A DNA stretch of 64,000 nt, taken from contig CP046868.1 of assembly GCA_009789175.1 (NCBI GenBank), positions 36,261-100,260 of the forward strand, given 5' to 3'. Numbering within the stretch: the first letter of the stretch is position 1; each line of letters starts with the position of its first letter. The translations under genes and the position numbers were made by a program. Below are positions 1 to 8,991 of the stretch, one piece after another. This stretch comes from Salinibaculum litoreum. Its GTDB lineage: Archaea > Halobacteriota > Halobacteria > Halobacteriales > Haloarculaceae. Under the pieces are notes generated by a model. That model saw only the letters and a list, made by a program, of their open reading frames with translations, searched no databases and was not told the DNA's origin.

Positions 1-252
1 CGGACGCGAAACCGGAACTAACCCAACTTCCCCAGGGCCATGTCGTGCTTCGGACGAGCCAATGAGAGGAGACGGCAGCCTGCGGGGAGGCGGATCGCGT
101 GAGAGGAGATAGCCGCGTGAAGAAAGGAAACAAATGAGAAGAGGACTGGGCCAGTGGGGGTGGCTACCGGATGTAGAGGGATGGGCCGCGAGAGGGGGAA
201 TAAGCCGCGCGGGGAGGGCTGTGACGCGCGGGAGCGATAGGTCTGTGCGTCA
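1..252. other. Window edge, no gene recognised
   Basis: No reading frame here shows haloarchaeal coding character (acidic protein, GC-rich third positions) or a recognisable family. The region is purine-rich on the plus strand. It lies just past the stop codon of the minus-strand gene that follows. Confidence 0.4.
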
Positions 253-522
253 CTACTCGCGTTTGTGGGAGTGGCCGATCAGGAGCATAACCAGATTCAG
301 CCCGAGCAACGCGAGAAACGTCACGGTTTCGGAGGGGTTGGAGAGCCCCGTCGCGAGCAGGGGAACGTGCAAGAACGGGAGAGCGATAGCCGACCAGAAC
401 GCGAGCATCTGGAACGGCGTGGTGAGGGTGTGTTCGTCAAGCTGTGCGAGCAGCGACGGGACGGATCGAGTCGCGTCGCCGTCAGCGGCGATGTTGTCGT
501 TGTGTGCGGAGGGGGCGGACAT
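253..522 (-). CDS. Small two-helix membrane protein
   Basis: An 89-residue protein of unknown function. The N-terminal half (about 1-30) is polar and acidic. It is followed by two hydrophobic segments, roughly residues 37-57 and 66-84, joined by a short loop, with a basic C-terminal tail (HSHKRE). This is the usual shape of small haloarchaeal integral membrane proteins, probably with both ends on the same side of the membrane. A GAGGTG-like ribosome site lies about 8 bases before the chosen start, and a TATA-like stretch (gttatatgat on the minus strand) lies about 50 bases upstream, so it appears to be a single-gene unit. No family is recognised. Confidence 0.65.
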   Translation of the reverse strand: MSAPSAHNDNIAADGDATRSVPSLLAQLDEHTLTTPFQMLAFWSAIALPFLHVPLLATGLSNPSETVTFLALLGLNLVMLLIGHSHKRE

Positions 523-874
523 AGTGTGACACCTCGGTGAGTGTACTCAACCGTAGACACTACACCATCATATAACGGGGCGAGGCTTCGGACCATTTCG
601 AACGAATTTACCAGAATAGAGAGTGTATTAGTCGTTTTATAACAGCCTCAGAAACCCTCTAACAATTCATAACCCCATCTAAGGCCGCAATACCCGATCG
701 AAGCCGAAATGAAATATTCGTTACTTCACCGGGCATATCGCTCGTCAGTGGAACCGATCAGACGCCGGACTGGTCAGACGCTGTCCAGACCGCAACGCCG
801 TCCGGTCGAAGCGACTGCTCAGCGTGTGGACAGGTGTCCGAGTCGTTTTGCTTTGACCGGACGTACGTGGAACT
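523..874. other. Divergent intergenic region
   Basis: This region separates the minus-strand small membrane protein from the plus-strand CapA-like gene. It is AT-richer than its surroundings (about 600-670) and should hold promoters for both. No RNA gene or repeat was recognised. Confidence 0.4.
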
Positions 875-1909
875 ATGACCCGTTATCGCCGATTGGGTCT
901 GACCGGCGACGTGATGCTGGGTCGAAAGGTGAACGAGCGCCAGCGCCGACGTGACGCGACGGCAGTGTGGGGCGATACGCTCGAACAGTTGCGCTCGTTC
1001 GATGCGCTCTGTATCAACCTCGAGTGCTGTCTCTCGGGCCGTGGTACCCGATGGACCCGTACGCATCGCCCTTTCCACTTCCGAGCGGATCCGGACTGGG
1101 CAGTCAGGGCCCTCGAATCCGCCGGCGTCGACTACGCCTGTCTCGCCAACAACCACGTCCTCGACTTCGAGGAGCCGGCGCTTCGAGACACGCTCGACGA
1201 ACTCGACGCCGCCGGTATCGGACACTCCGGCGCAGGCCGGACTCGGTCCGAAGCTCTGGACCCCGCGACAGTCTCTCTCGGAGAGTTGACCGTTGCCGTC
1301 GTCGCGTTCACCGATAACACACCGGAGTACGCTGCGGACGAAGACAGCCCCGGGACGGCGCGCGTCGAGATAGACGTTGACGACGAGCGAACCCGTCGTC
1401 TCGTGACGGAATCGCTCGACCGCGCACGCGCGGCGGACCCGGACCTGATCGTCGCGTCGCTCCACTGGGGACCGAACATGGTCGAGGAACCGCCGGAGTC
1501 GTTCCGTGAATTCGGTCGATGGCTCGTCAACCGCGGCGTCGACCTGATCCACGGCCACAGCGCGCACGTCTTCCACGGGGTCGAACTGTACGACGGCGCA
1601 CCGATCATCTACGACACGGGTGATTTCGTCGACGACTACGCCGTCGACCGGACGCTGCGTAACGACCGGAGTTTCCTGTTCGAAGTACTGGTCGACTCCC
1701 CGGAGGGGAACCCGCGTGAACTGCGACTCGAGCCGATCGAGATCGAGAACTGTACGGTCAACCGGGCGGACGACGAAACCGCCGACTGGAGCCGCGAGCG
1801 GATGCGTGATCTCTCCGCGCCGTTCGGTACGACGTTCGATCGGGACGGCGATGCGCTGGTGACGGCGGTCGACGGCGACGCGTCAGGTGAGCCGAACGAC
1901 GGTACATGA
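875..1909 (+). CDS. CapA-like metallophosphatase-fold protein
   Basis: A 344-residue member of the CapA family (poly-gamma-glutamate capsule synthesis protein), which has a calcineurin-like metallophosphoesterase fold. The expected metal-site motifs appear in order: GDVMLG near residue 10, NLE (about 49-51), NNHVLDF (about 92-98), LHWGPN, and HGHSAHVFHG near residue 226. The length fits the family. There is no signal peptide, so a cytoplasmic or membrane-peripheral location is likely. In bacteria CapA works with CapB/CapC, but none of those partners is next to it here, so involvement in a polyglutamate capsule is not supported. The substrate is unknown. The stop overlaps a possible start of the small gene downstream. 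Confidence 0.85.
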   Translation: MTRYRRLGLTGDVMLGRKVNERQRRRDATAVWGDTLEQLRSFDALCINLECCLSGRGTRWTRTHRPFHFRADPDWAVRALESAGVDYACLANNHVLDFEEPALRDTLDELDAAGIGHSGAGRTRSEALDPATVSLGELTVAVVAFTDNTPEYAADEDSPGTARVEIDVDDERTRRLVTESLDRARAADPDLIVASLHWGPNMVEEPPESFREFGRWLVNRGVDLIHGHSAHVFHGVELYDGAPIIYDTGDFVDDYAVDRTLRNDRSFLFEVLVDSPEGNPRELRLEPIEIENCTVNRADDETADWSRERMRDLSAPFGTTFDRDGDALVTAVDGDASGEPNDGT

Positions 1910-1938
1910 TTAAGCCAGTTGGGGTGGATCGATGGACT

Positions 1939-2088
1939 ATGGGCGACACGAAGGAAGGGCGAGAGAAACAGGCCCGCGACGAGGAGCAACGCCAGCGCGA
2001 ACGGGAGCTACAGGAAGAACAGGACCGTGGCGACGAGGAGGAACCGGACGAGGAAGAGGATGACGCGAATTCAGCGGACGAGGAGTAA
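1939..2088 (+). CDS. Short highly charged haloarchaeal protein
   Basis: A 49-residue protein beginning MGDTKEGREKQARDEEQRQR. It consists almost wholly of Lys/Arg/Glu/Asp/Gln, with an alternating-charge first half and a strongly acidic tail. It resembles short hydrophilic proteins common in haloarchaea, whose function is unknown. An alternative start at 1906 overlaps the capA stop (ATGA) and would add 11 residues; the internal ATG is preferred because the extension is not charged like the rest. The last codons and stop lie within a 43-base tandem duplication. Confidence 0.6.
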   Translation: MGDTKEGREKQARDEEQRQRERELQEEQDRGDEEEPDEEEDDANSADEE

Positions 2089-2146
2089 AGGCCGGAAGAG
2101 AGGTGACGCGAATTCGGCGGACGGGGAGTAAAGGCCGGAAGAGAGA
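2061..2146 (+). repeat. Two-copy 43-bp tandem repeat across a stop codon
   Basis: Copies at 2061-2103 and 2104-2146 differ at about three positions. The first copy contains the last eight codons and the TAA stop of the small charged protein. The second repeats the same codons and stop downstream, in a different phase. Confidence 0.85.
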
Positions 2147-2301
2147 ACCGAACCGGGACCGACAGAGGGAGGAACGAAAAGGCGAGACAGCGCAGAGAGG
2201 AGAACGAGACAGCAGCGGACGGACACGACTGCGTCGGTGTATTTTCGCGAGGGATTTCCGATGCCTCAACCCTTATTCCGGAGCCGAGAGGAATGCTATC
2301 T

Positions 2302-3321
2302 ATGGAGTACACCTCACTCGGAGCGACCGGAACGAAGGTATCGGAGATCTGCTTCGGCACGTGGCGATTCGGCAAGGAGTCGAACGGTGTCGTCGAGACG
2401 GACCGCGAGGAAGCGCACGAACTGCTCGACGCCGCCTGGGATCAGGGAGTCAATTTCATCGATACCGCCAACGTGTACGGCGATCCGAACGGGACCAGCG
2501 AGGAGTATATCGGCGAGTGGCTAGACGACTACGACCGTAACGACTTCGTCCTCGCTTCGAAGGTGTACTTCCCGTTCGACGGATGGGGCGACCCCGGCCC
2601 GAACGACCAGGGACTCGGCCGCAAGCACATCCGGACCCAGGTCGAAGGGACCCTCGACCGCCTCGGTACCGACTACCTCGACGTTTACTACATCCACCGC
2701 TGGGACGACGAGACGCCGGTCGAGGAGACGCTTACCACGCTGACTGACCTCGTCCGCGAGGGCAAGGTAAACCATCTCGGCGCGAGCACTATGGCCGCCT
2801 GGAAGCTGACGAAGGCGCTCTGGAAGAGCGATGTCAACGACTGGGAGCGCTTCGACGTGACCCAACCGATGTTTCACGCCGCCTACAGGGACGACGTGGT
2901 GGACTATCTCGACGTCTGTGCCGACCAGGACCTCGCAGTGTGCCCGTACTCGCCGCTTGCCGGCGGCTTTCTCACCGGCAAATACGAGCGCGACGGCGAC
3001 AGCGTCGTCGCTCCCGACGACTCCCGCGGCGACATCGACCCGCAGTTCGAGGAGTACTACGTCTCTGACCGCGGATGGGAGGTGTTAGACGAGATCCGCG
3101 CTGTCGCCGACGAGGCCGATGGGACGCCCGCGCAGGTCGCCCTCCGCTGGCTAATGGACCAGGAGAAGTTCACCTGCGTGCCGATCGTCGGTGCGCGCAC
3201 GACCGATCAGTTGGAGGAGAACGCCGGCGCGACGGACATCTCGCTGTCGCAGGACCAGTTCAATCGTATCGCCGAGGCACGTTACGACGAGGAAGGCCGT
3301 CGGTGGGGGCATCGGGACTAA
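2302..3321 (+). CDS. Aldo/keto reductase
   Basis: A cytoplasmic NAD(P)H-dependent oxidoreductase of the aldo/keto reductase superfamily (TIM barrel), 339 residues from the chosen start MEYTSLGATG. The catalytic tetrad is visible as Asp54, Tyr59, Lys87 and His132 (FIDTANVYG, ASKVYF, YYIHRWD). The C-terminal cofactor part has the usual VPIVGARTTDQLEEN motif. The length and the N-terminal RxLGxTG-like beta hairpin fit the Kv-beta/voltage-gated-channel-like subgroup. The start three codons downstream of the first ATG is preferred because the family begins at this strand. Substrate cannot be inferred. It stands alone between the charged small gene and the convergent orc1/cdc6 gene. Confidence 0.92.
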   Translation: MEYTSLGATGTKVSEICFGTWRFGKESNGVVETDREEAHELLDAAWDQGVNFIDTANVYGDPNGTSEEYIGEWLDDYDRNDFVLASKVYFPFDGWGDPGPNDQGLGRKHIRTQVEGTLDRLGTDYLDVYYIHRWDDETPVEETLTTLTDLVREGKVNHLGASTMAAWKLTKALWKSDVNDWERFDVTQPMFHAAYRDDVVDYLDVCADQDLAVCPYSPLAGGFLTGKYERDGDSVVAPDDSRGDIDPQFEEYYVSDRGWEVLDEIRAVADEADGTPAQVALRWLMDQEKFTCVPIVGARTTDQLEENAGATDISLSQDQFNRIAEARYDEEGRRWGHRD

Positions 3322-3455
3322 TACATCCCGTCATCGTCAAACTGCGATACAGATGCGCTGAATCGACAGCGCGGGATCGCAACGAGATCGTTATCCGCCT
3401 CTCAAGGTATTCTGGGAGGGTGCGTGGTTGATATAAACAATGTCAGTACGTACTA

Positions 3456-3477
3456 ACAGCGGAACTCATGGTGTGGA
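3456..3477. promoter_or_regulatory. ORB-like element abutting orc1/cdc6 stop
   Basis: The sequence acagcggaactcatggtgtg matches the type-1 origin recognition boxes found upstream of the same orc1/cdc6 gene (core acagcggaac...ggtgtg). It ends one base before the stop codon of that gene, so the initiator gene is bracketed by its own recognition elements. Confidence 0.7.
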
Positions 3478-4662
3478 CTAGGCATCGTCCGGCAAGGTTG
3501 TCAGTCCAGCACGGATGCTCGTGACCGATTGATCCAACGAATGCTGTTTGTATTTCCCACCTTCAACGCCGCGGTTTACGATAGTTGACGAAGTAATACC
3601 GAGTTGATTGAGTTCAGCAAGGTGTTCCCGAACAGAACGGGTCGAAATAGGATCGACTCCGTGGCGTTCGCAAACAACCTTGTAGATCTCGCGGACCTCT
3701 TTCGTCTTGGCTGGCGTTTTCTCGTCCTCGTGAAGCAACGTCAACGAGTAGAGGACGTACTGACCATGTTCGGGGGAGTTCGAAATTCCCTTCTCAACTT
3801 GATCGGTCTGGAGCTTTTCGCGCGCCCGGTCAACGTGATCCTCAGTGACTGAATCGGCGTCCTCAGCTCGGGCCATATCCCCCGCTTCGAGTAGGAGATC
3901 GAGCGCCTGCCGGGCGTCACCAGAATCTTTCGCACCGAATGCAGCGCACAGTTCGATTACACCGTCTTCGAGAACATCGTTTTCGAATGCGACATCCTTC
4001 CGCTGGCGGAGGACTTGCCGTAGTTCCTGAGCATCATATGCGCTGAACGAGACCTCTTTCTCACAGAGGCTCGATCGGACCTTCGACGAGAGCTGTTCGC
4101 GGAACGTGAGATCATTCGAAATCCCGATGACCCCGAGTTTCACGTCCTGTAGATCTCCGTTCGACCGGGCCCGAGGGAGTTTGTACAGCAGCGAATCGTC
4201 GTCAATGTGGTCAACTTCGTCGAGGACGATCAGTACGGTGCCGCCGAGATCGCCGAGTTCCTCGAACAGGAATCGGTAGACAGCCGCCTGCGGATGACCG
4301 GTGTCGGAAATCTGGTTCCGAGGCGTGCGGAGTTTATTTACCAGTTGTACGGCCGTCTGATACGAGGAATTCAATCCGTCGCAGTTGATTTCGATTGTAT
4401 GCAAGTTAAGATCCTGTACGTCCGCTGCATCACGCTTGAGACGTTGAAGGAGAAACCGCGTTGCGGCTGTTTTCCCGACACCGCTTTTTCCGTAAAGGAA
4501 GACATTCGACGGAATTTCGTTCTCGATGATGGGCTGAAGAGTGGTATGATACTCCCGGAGTTCCTCATCTCTCCCGACAAGTTGGTCCGGAGTCCAATGT
4601 TCAGTCAGTGCATCTCTGTTTTTGAAGATAGACGAGGTGGGCTTGAATTCAAAGTCACTCAT
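3478..4662 (-). CDS. cdc6: Orc1/Cdc6 replication initiator (copy 1)
   Basis: A 394-residue AAA+ initiator of archaeal DNA replication that binds ORB repeats at its cognate origin and loads the MCM helicase. Walker A is GKSGVGKT (58-65), Walker B is VLIVLDEVDHID (Asp148, Glu149), sensor 1 is GISND (Asn183), and the initiator-specific RSSL segment follows near residue 196. The C-terminal winged helix spans about 300-390 (STRSVREHL, then the GVEGGKYKQHSL beta hairpin). The gene reads away from an adjacent array of inverted ORB repeats around AT-rich DNA, the standard haloarchaeal oriC-cdc6 layout. It differs clearly from the second initiator in this window, and its ORBs carry a different core. 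Confidence 0.96.
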   Translation of the reverse strand: MSDFEFKPTSSIFKNRDALTEHWTPDQLVGRDEELREYHTTLQPIIENEIPSNVFLYGKSGVGKTAATRFLLQRLKRDAADVQDLNLHTIEINCDGLNSSYQTAVQLVNKLRTPRNQISDTGHPQAAVYRFLFEELGDLGGTVLIVLDEVDHIDDDSLLYKLPRARSNGDLQDVKLGVIGISNDLTFREQLSSKVRSSLCEKEVSFSAYDAQELRQVLRQRKDVAFENDVLEDGVIELCAAFGAKDSGDARQALDLLLEAGDMARAEDADSVTEDHVDRAREKLQTDQVEKGISNSPEHGQYVLYSLTLLHEDEKTPAKTKEVREIYKVVCERHGVDPISTRSVREHLAELNQLGITSSTIVNRGVEGGKYKQHSLDQSVTSIRAGLTTLPDDA

Positions 4663-5070
4663 ATGTCCGTCGTCTCAACGAGGGCACTTAACCATTGGTT
4701 CCGCTGTTTCCGCTGTCCGTGTTTACTTTTAAACCCCCGACACCATAGGTTCCGTTGTCGGACAGTCGACCACACACCCACACCACGGGTTCCGCTGTCC
4801 GTCCCGAAAGAAGAGAGACAGTGAGTTCTAACGCCGACATCGTAGAAAAAGCACACCACCGCTTCTGTTATCTCCGCATTAAACTGCTCCCGTTACCTCC
4901 GTACTAAAATCGTCCAAATTATAGTCGCGGCATTATTATACAGAAATTTTAAATAGTAATAGCGTTAAACTCAACTAAGACCCCGTGATTTAATATATAC
5001 ATAGTCCAGATTTTACCGTATAGGTACTGCAGGTGACAGCGGAACCCGTGGTGTGGGTGTGTTTCAGAAC
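4663..5070. other. Predicted replication origin 1 (type-1 ORBs plus AT-rich region)
   Basis: Upstream of the first orc1/cdc6 gene are three ORB-like boxes in one orientation, at 4691-4709, 4741-4761 and 4773-4802 (core ggttccgctgtc). One box lies in the opposite orientation at 5035-5061. The boxes at 4773-4799 and 5035-5061 are perfect 27-base inverted copies of each other. Between them is an AT-rich stretch (about 4905-5010, with runs such as cattattatacagaaatttt) suited to be the duplex-unwinding element. Flanking inverted ORBs around AT-rich DNA next to cdc6 is the established haloarchaeal origin architecture. Confidence 0.85.
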
Positions 5071-5272
5071 CACCATGGCAACATTTTGCCGACCATGTAA
5101 TGATCGGCGCTATTGATCCGGGAGAAAGCGATTGAAACCCCAGTTTGGTGTCCCTTCACCCCTAGGTCTCTCTCACCGTTCTAAAGCAATATCGTTCCAG
5201 GATGCCACAACGATGGTTCTTTCCCAATACGTCACCACGGATGTGTGTATCGGAGCGGGAGAAATTCGATAA
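5071..5272. other. Intergenic flank of origin 1
   Basis: This stretch separates the outer ORB from the next plus-strand gene. No additional ORB, RNA gene or inverted repeat was recognised. Confidence 0.35.
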
Positions 5273-5551
5273 ATGACCGCCTCGGAGAACCACTCAATGA
5301 CAGACACCCTCGCAGTCCGAATCATCCTCTCGTACCCGGAGGACGAGCGGAGCCGCAACGAACTGGAGATCGACACATACCGCTCGTATCTCCGTCGAGC
5401 GAGAGACGGTCCGGTCTCGCCAGGCGACGAGTGGAAAGAGTTCGTCAGTCGTGGGTGTGGGGCAGTTCGAGATGTTGTACTCCGCGTCGAAGCCGTCGAC
5501 GGGGGGACGACAGTCGGCGATACAACCGAGTTCGAGTTCGTTTCGAGGTAA
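5273..5551 (+). CDS. Hypothetical small protein
   Basis: A 92-residue acidic protein with no recognised domain. It is largely alternating beta-type and charged segments (AVRIILSYPEDERSRNELEI, later DVVLRVEAVDGG), with no membrane segment or signal. Third codon positions are GC-rich, which supports real coding. A second ATG at 5297 gives an 84-residue version and is as plausible as the first. It lies between origin 1 and the tungstate transporter operon. Confidence 0.55.
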   Translation: MTASENHSMTDTLAVRIILSYPEDERSRNELEIDTYRSYLRRARDGPVSPGDEWKEFVSRGCGAVRDVVLRVEAVDGGTTVGDTTEFEFVSR

Positions 5552-5713
5552 CCGCTATCGATTACGGCGGTTCACGGATCGGTTCCGCAATTCGTCTCTG
5601 GTTCAGTGCTGTGTCGGGTTTAGATCGACCTGTGCTTTACTACTGCTGTACGATAACGACATTCGGTTACGCTACCTAAACGCTTTTTTACCTACGGAGG
5701 GATCGATATTTCC

Positions 5714-6640
5714 ATGAAGATACAACGACGCGAGTTCGTCGCGGCACTTGGAGTCGGGACCACGGGACTGGCGGGATGTACGGCGTTCGGACAGAACGAC
5801 GGGGAGGCTGGCGTCACCGGCGAGACGCTCACGCTCACGACGACGACGAGCACCTACGACACTGGGCTGTTGGACGAACTGAACGCGCCGTTTCAGGACA
5901 TGTACGGCGTGACTGTCGACGCCATCTCCAAGGGAACGGGTGCCGCCCTCGAAACGGCACGTAACGGCGATTCCGACGTGGTGATGGTCCACGCGCGTTC
6001 GCTCGAAGACGATTTCATGCGAGAAGGGTACGGCGTCAACCGGCGTGACATCATGTTCAACGACTTCGTCATCGTGGGGCCCGAGGACGATCCGGCGGGA
6101 ATAGCGGGGATGGAGTCGGCGACGGAGGCGCTAGCGACTATCGCCGAGGAAGAAGTGACGTTCGTCTCCCGCGGCGACAACTCCGGGACCCACACCAAGG
6201 AGTTAGCGCTCTGGGACGAGGCGGGCGTCGATCCCGGCGGCGACTGGTATCAGGAAACCGGACAGGGGATGGGCCAAGTGCTGAACATGACGAACCAGCA
6301 GTCCGGGTACACGCTTTCCGACCGCGGCACCTACCTCTCGCGGCGTGCTGATAGCAACCTCGTTATTCTGGTCCAGGGGCCGATCGAAGGCGGTCCGGAC
6401 TCGCTATCGAACCCGTACGGGATCATGGCAGTCAATCCCGCAGTTCACGAGAACGTGAACTACGACCTCTCCATGGCGTACATCGGATACATCACCAGTC
6501 CCGAGGGACAAGAACGCATCGCGGAGTACACCGCGAACGGCGAACAGCTGTTCTTCCCCGAAGCACTTTCCGAGGACCCGGATTTCGAACAGTACGTTCC
6601 GGAAGGTTGGAGTGCTGACGATTCAGACGAGCGTGCATGA
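5714..6640 (+). CDS. tupA: Tungstate ABC transporter substrate-binding lipoprotein TupA
   Basis: The extracellular binding protein that captures tungstate (and possibly other oxyanions) for the TupBC transporter, 308 residues. The N-terminus has a twin-arginine-like RRE signal and a lipobox ending at Cys22 (GLAGC), so it is an exported lipid-anchored protein. The characteristic TupA motifs are present in order: [15 protein letters not shown] (42-56), [39 protein letters not shown] and [10 protein letters not shown], then [10 protein letters not shown]. The length matches the family. It heads a three-gene operon whose members overlap by four bases. The specificity assignment rests on these family motifs, which separate TupA from molybdate-binding ModA. 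Confidence 0.93.
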   Translation: MKIQRREFVAALGVGTTGLAGCTAFGQNDGEAGVTGETLTLTTTTSTYDTGLLDELNAPFQDMYGVTVDAISKGTGAALETARNGDSDVVMVHARSLEDDFMREGYGVNRRDIMFNDFVIVGPEDDPAGIAGMESATEALATIAEEEVTFVSRGDNSGTHTKELALWDEAGVDPGGDWYQETGQGMGQVLNMTNQQSGYTLSDRGTYLSRRADSNLVILVQGPIEGGPDSLSNPYGIMAVNPAVHENVNYDLSMAYIGYITSPEGQERIAEYTANGEQLFFPEALSEDPDFEQYVPEGWSADDSDERA

Positions 6641-7386
6641 GCGTCGAGGCGGCCGTCGATATCGGGCCACTGATCGTCGATCTCTCGGTCGGAAGGGGAC
6701 CACTCTTCGCTGACTTCCCGTTCGAGAGCCAGTACGTCACGAGCATCATCCGCGTCTCGCTGTACGTCAGCGGTATCGCGGTGTTTCTCAGCACGCTCGT
6801 GAGCCTCCCCATCGCGCTGGTCGTCGGATTCACCGACTTCATCGGGAAGCGCCTCGTGACGGCTGTCATCAACACGGGGATGGGGTTTCCGAGCGTCGTC
6901 GTCGGACTGGTCGTCCTGTTTACGGTGTCGAATCAGGGCCCGCTCGGCCATCTGAACCTCGTTTTCACGAAGGAGGCGATGATCATCTCGCAGGTCATTC
7001 TGGCGACGCCGCCTATCACGGGGATCAGTCTCGCAGCGGTGTCGAGCGTCGACGAGAGCGTTCGCGACGCCGCCTACGCGATGGGCGGCACGCGACTCGA
7101 CGTCGCCCTGGTCGTCGTCAAGGAGGCGCGCTACGGACTCGCGACCGCAGTACTCGCCGGGTTCGGCCGGGCGATCAGCGAGGTCGGGTCGGTACTCATC
7201 GTCGGCGGGAACATCGCCGGCGCGAACGGCATCTCGAAGACGCGAACGCTGACGACGGCGATCCGACAGGAGGCGCGCCAGGGTCGTTACGACACCGCAA
7301 TGGTACTCGGGGCCGTGTTACTGGTGCTGGTTCTGGTCGTGAACGCGCTAGTCATGCGTCTCGGTGACGGGGGGACGGTACGGTGA
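6637..7386 (+). CDS. tupB: Tungstate ABC transporter permease TupB
   Basis: The membrane-spanning permease of the tungstate importer, 249 residues, with about six hydrophobic segments. The EAA-type loop that docks onto the ATPase is visible as [20 protein letters not shown] followed by [13 protein letters not shown]. Single-chain TupB forms the channel as a homodimer. The start codon overlaps the tupA stop by four bases (ATGA), and its own stop overlaps the GTG start of tupC, indicating translational coupling. Confidence 0.93.
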   Translation: MSVEAAVDIGPLIVDLSVGRGPLFADFPFESQYVTSIIRVSLYVSGIAVFLSTLVSLPIALVVGFTDFIGKRLVTAVINTGMGFPSVVVGLVVLFTVSNQGPLGHLNLVFTKEAMIISQVILATPPITGISLAAVSSVDESVRDAAYAMGGTRLDVALVVVKEARYGLATAVLAGFGRAISEVGSVLIVGGNIAGANGISKTRTLTTAIRQEARQGRYDTAMVLGAVLLVLVLVVNALVMRLGDGGTVR

Positions 7387-8150
7387 GTCTCCGCGCCGCC
7401 GGTATCGAACACGGATACGACGGGACCCCCGTCCTCCAGGGTGTTTCCCTGAACATCGATGCTGGCGAAGTCGTCGGGATCGTCGGCCCGTCGGGTGTCG
7501 GGAAGACGACGCTGTTGCGGATCCTGGCGCTGTTCGAACGGCAAGACGAGGGGACGGTAACGTACGACGGGACAGACGTCTGGACGGCGACCGAGAGCGA
7601 GCGTCTCGCGCTCCGAAGACGTATCGGGATGGTGTTCCAGGATGCGAGTCTCTTCGACGCCAGCGTGAGCCGGAACGTCGCGTACGGCCTCCGAGTGCGG
7701 CGCTCGTGGCGGGAACGACTGCGGAGCAGCGTCCGCGGGGCGGTCCGGAAGAACGGAACTCCAGACGCCGTCCGAGAGGCGCTCGACGTCGTTGGGCTCT
7801 CCGATAAGACAGACCAGCACGCCCCCTCGCTCTCCGGCGGCGAGGCCCAGCGCGTCTCGTTCGCCAGGGCACTGGCGTACGACCCGGACGTACTCCTGTT
7901 GGACGAGCCGACCTCCGACCTGGACCCACGTAACACGTCGGTACTGGAAGACGCGGTCCTGGCGGCCAGCGACCGGAACATCGGGGTGGCGGTCGCGACC
8001 CACGACATGCACCAGGCCCGGCGGATCGCAGACCGCGTCGCAGTGTTGCTCGACGGGCGCATAATCGAAGTCGGGCCGACAGAACAGGTGTTCGAGAACC
8101 CTGACGATATCCGCACGGCGAAGTTCGTCGATGGCGAACTGGTGTACTGA
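7383..8150 (+). CDS. tupC: Tungstate ABC transporter ATPase TupC
   Basis: The cytoplasmic ATP-binding subunit powering tungstate uptake, 255 residues, starting with GTG. Walker A is GPSGVGKTT (35-43), the Q-loop is [11 protein letters not shown], the ABC signature is [15 protein letters not shown], Walker B is [12 protein letters not shown], and the switch histidine is in [11 protein letters not shown]. An insertion of Arg-rich residues (about 105-125) sits between the Q-loop and the signature. The GTG start overlaps the tupB stop, so the operon is tupA-tupB-tupC, with a ModE-like regulator 160 bases downstream on the same strand. Confidence 0.93.
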   Translation: MSLRAAGIEHGYDGTPVLQGVSLNIDAGEVVGIVGPSGVGKTTLLRILALFERQDEGTVTYDGTDVWTATESERLALRRRIGMVFQDASLFDASVSRNVAYGLRVRRSWRERLRSSVRGAVRKNGTPDAVREALDVVGLSDKTDQHAPSLSGGEAQRVSFARALAYDPDVLLLDEPTSDLDPRNTSVLEDAVLAASDRNIGVAVATHDMHQARRIADRVAVLLDGRIIEVGPTEQVFENPDDIRTAKFVDGELVY

Positions 8151-8154
8151 GTCT

Positions 8155-8263
8155 GGTACGGCAGACGAAGTGCCGGATTGACCGTTGGAACGGTAGGCGG
8201 ACTGCCACTGGGACGGCAAGCGGACTAGTGGACCGACACCGGGACAGCAGACGGACTGGCACC
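8155..8263 (+). repeat. Four degenerate 23-bp direct repeats before the ModE-like gene
   Basis: Four related 23-base units lie at 8155-8177, 8187-8209, 8210-8232 and 8241-8263, with an approximate consensus of ggnacggcagrcggactg followed by gcacc. They fill the gap between tupC and the ModE-like regulator gene and end about 48 bases before its start. The position fits an operator array, but this has not been shown. Confidence 0.6.
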
Positions 8264-8310
8264 GGAGACGCCAGCGATATGTACGGCGGCGCGGTACAGT
8301 CTCCGAAGGA

Positions 8311-8991
8311 ATGGAGCGGAGTTTCGAGACGCGGCTGACGGTCGACGGCGCGACGGTCGACGAGCGAGACGTCGAACTGCTCCGTGGTGTCGACGAACAC
8401 GGGTCGATCCACCGCGCCTCGGGAGAACTCGGACGGTCGTACGCCCGGATGCAACAGCGGATCGTCGACCTCGAAGCCGCCATCGGTCCCCTCGTAGACC
8501 GCCAGCGAGGCGGGGCTGACGGCGGCGGCAGCGAACTGACGGAGAACGCCCGCTCACTGCTGTCGCGGTTCGACCGCCTCGAAGCGGCGTTTGCGGGCGT
8601 CGCCGCCGTCGAGGAGTCCGTGTTTTCTGGCCGGGTCGTCGAGCGGACAGGGGAACTGGCGACCGTCGATACCGACGCGGGACGGATCTGTGCGCTGGTG
8701 CCGCCGAACGTGACGGCAGTCGCGGTCAGCGTTCGCTCGGATGCGGTCACGCTCACCGCGCCCGACGACACGCCGGCACCCACGGAAACGAGCGCCAGAA
8801 ATCAGTTCACGGGGAGCGTTCTAACCGTCGGTGAAGGCGAAGCGGTCGCGAGCGTCGAGGTGGACATCGGCGCAGAAACGCCCCTGTTAGCGCTGGTGAC
8901 CTGCGGTAGCGTCGAGAAACTCGGACTCGAGCCCGAACGGACGGTCGTCGCATCGTTCAAGGCGACGGCGACCCGGGGCGTCTCGGAGTAA
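8311..8991 (+). CDS. ModE-like molybdate/tungstate regulator (HTH plus TOBE)
   Basis: A 226-residue transcription regulator. The N-terminal part (about 20-85) is a LysR/ModE-type helix-turn-helix: VELLRGVDEHGSIHRASGEL, then SYARMQQRIVDLEAAIGPLV. The C-terminal part has two TOBE-like oxyanion-binding repeats, about 105-150 (VFSGRVVERTGELATVDTD) and about 165-220 (NQFTGSVLTVGEGEAVASVE). This is the architecture of ModE, which senses molybdate or tungstate and controls transporter and Mo/W-enzyme genes. Its place directly downstream of tupABC supports control of tungstate uptake. The gap before it contains four degenerate direct repeats that could be its operator. Confidence 0.82.
   Translation: MERSFETRLTVDGATVDERDVELLRGVDEHGSIHRASGELGRSYARMQQRIVDLEAAIGPLVDRQRGGADGGGSELTENARSLLSRFDRLEAAFAGVAAVEESVFSGRVVERTGELATVDTDAGRICALVPPNVTAVAVSVRSDAVTLTAPDDTPAPTETSARNQFTGSVLTVGEGEAVASVEVDIGAETPLLALVTCGSVEKLGLEPERTVVASFKATATRGVSE

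Noticed and set aside
875..1909. CapA-like gene as part of a capsule operon
   Set aside because: No CapB/CapC or other capsule synthesis gene is adjacent, so only the family fold is claimed.
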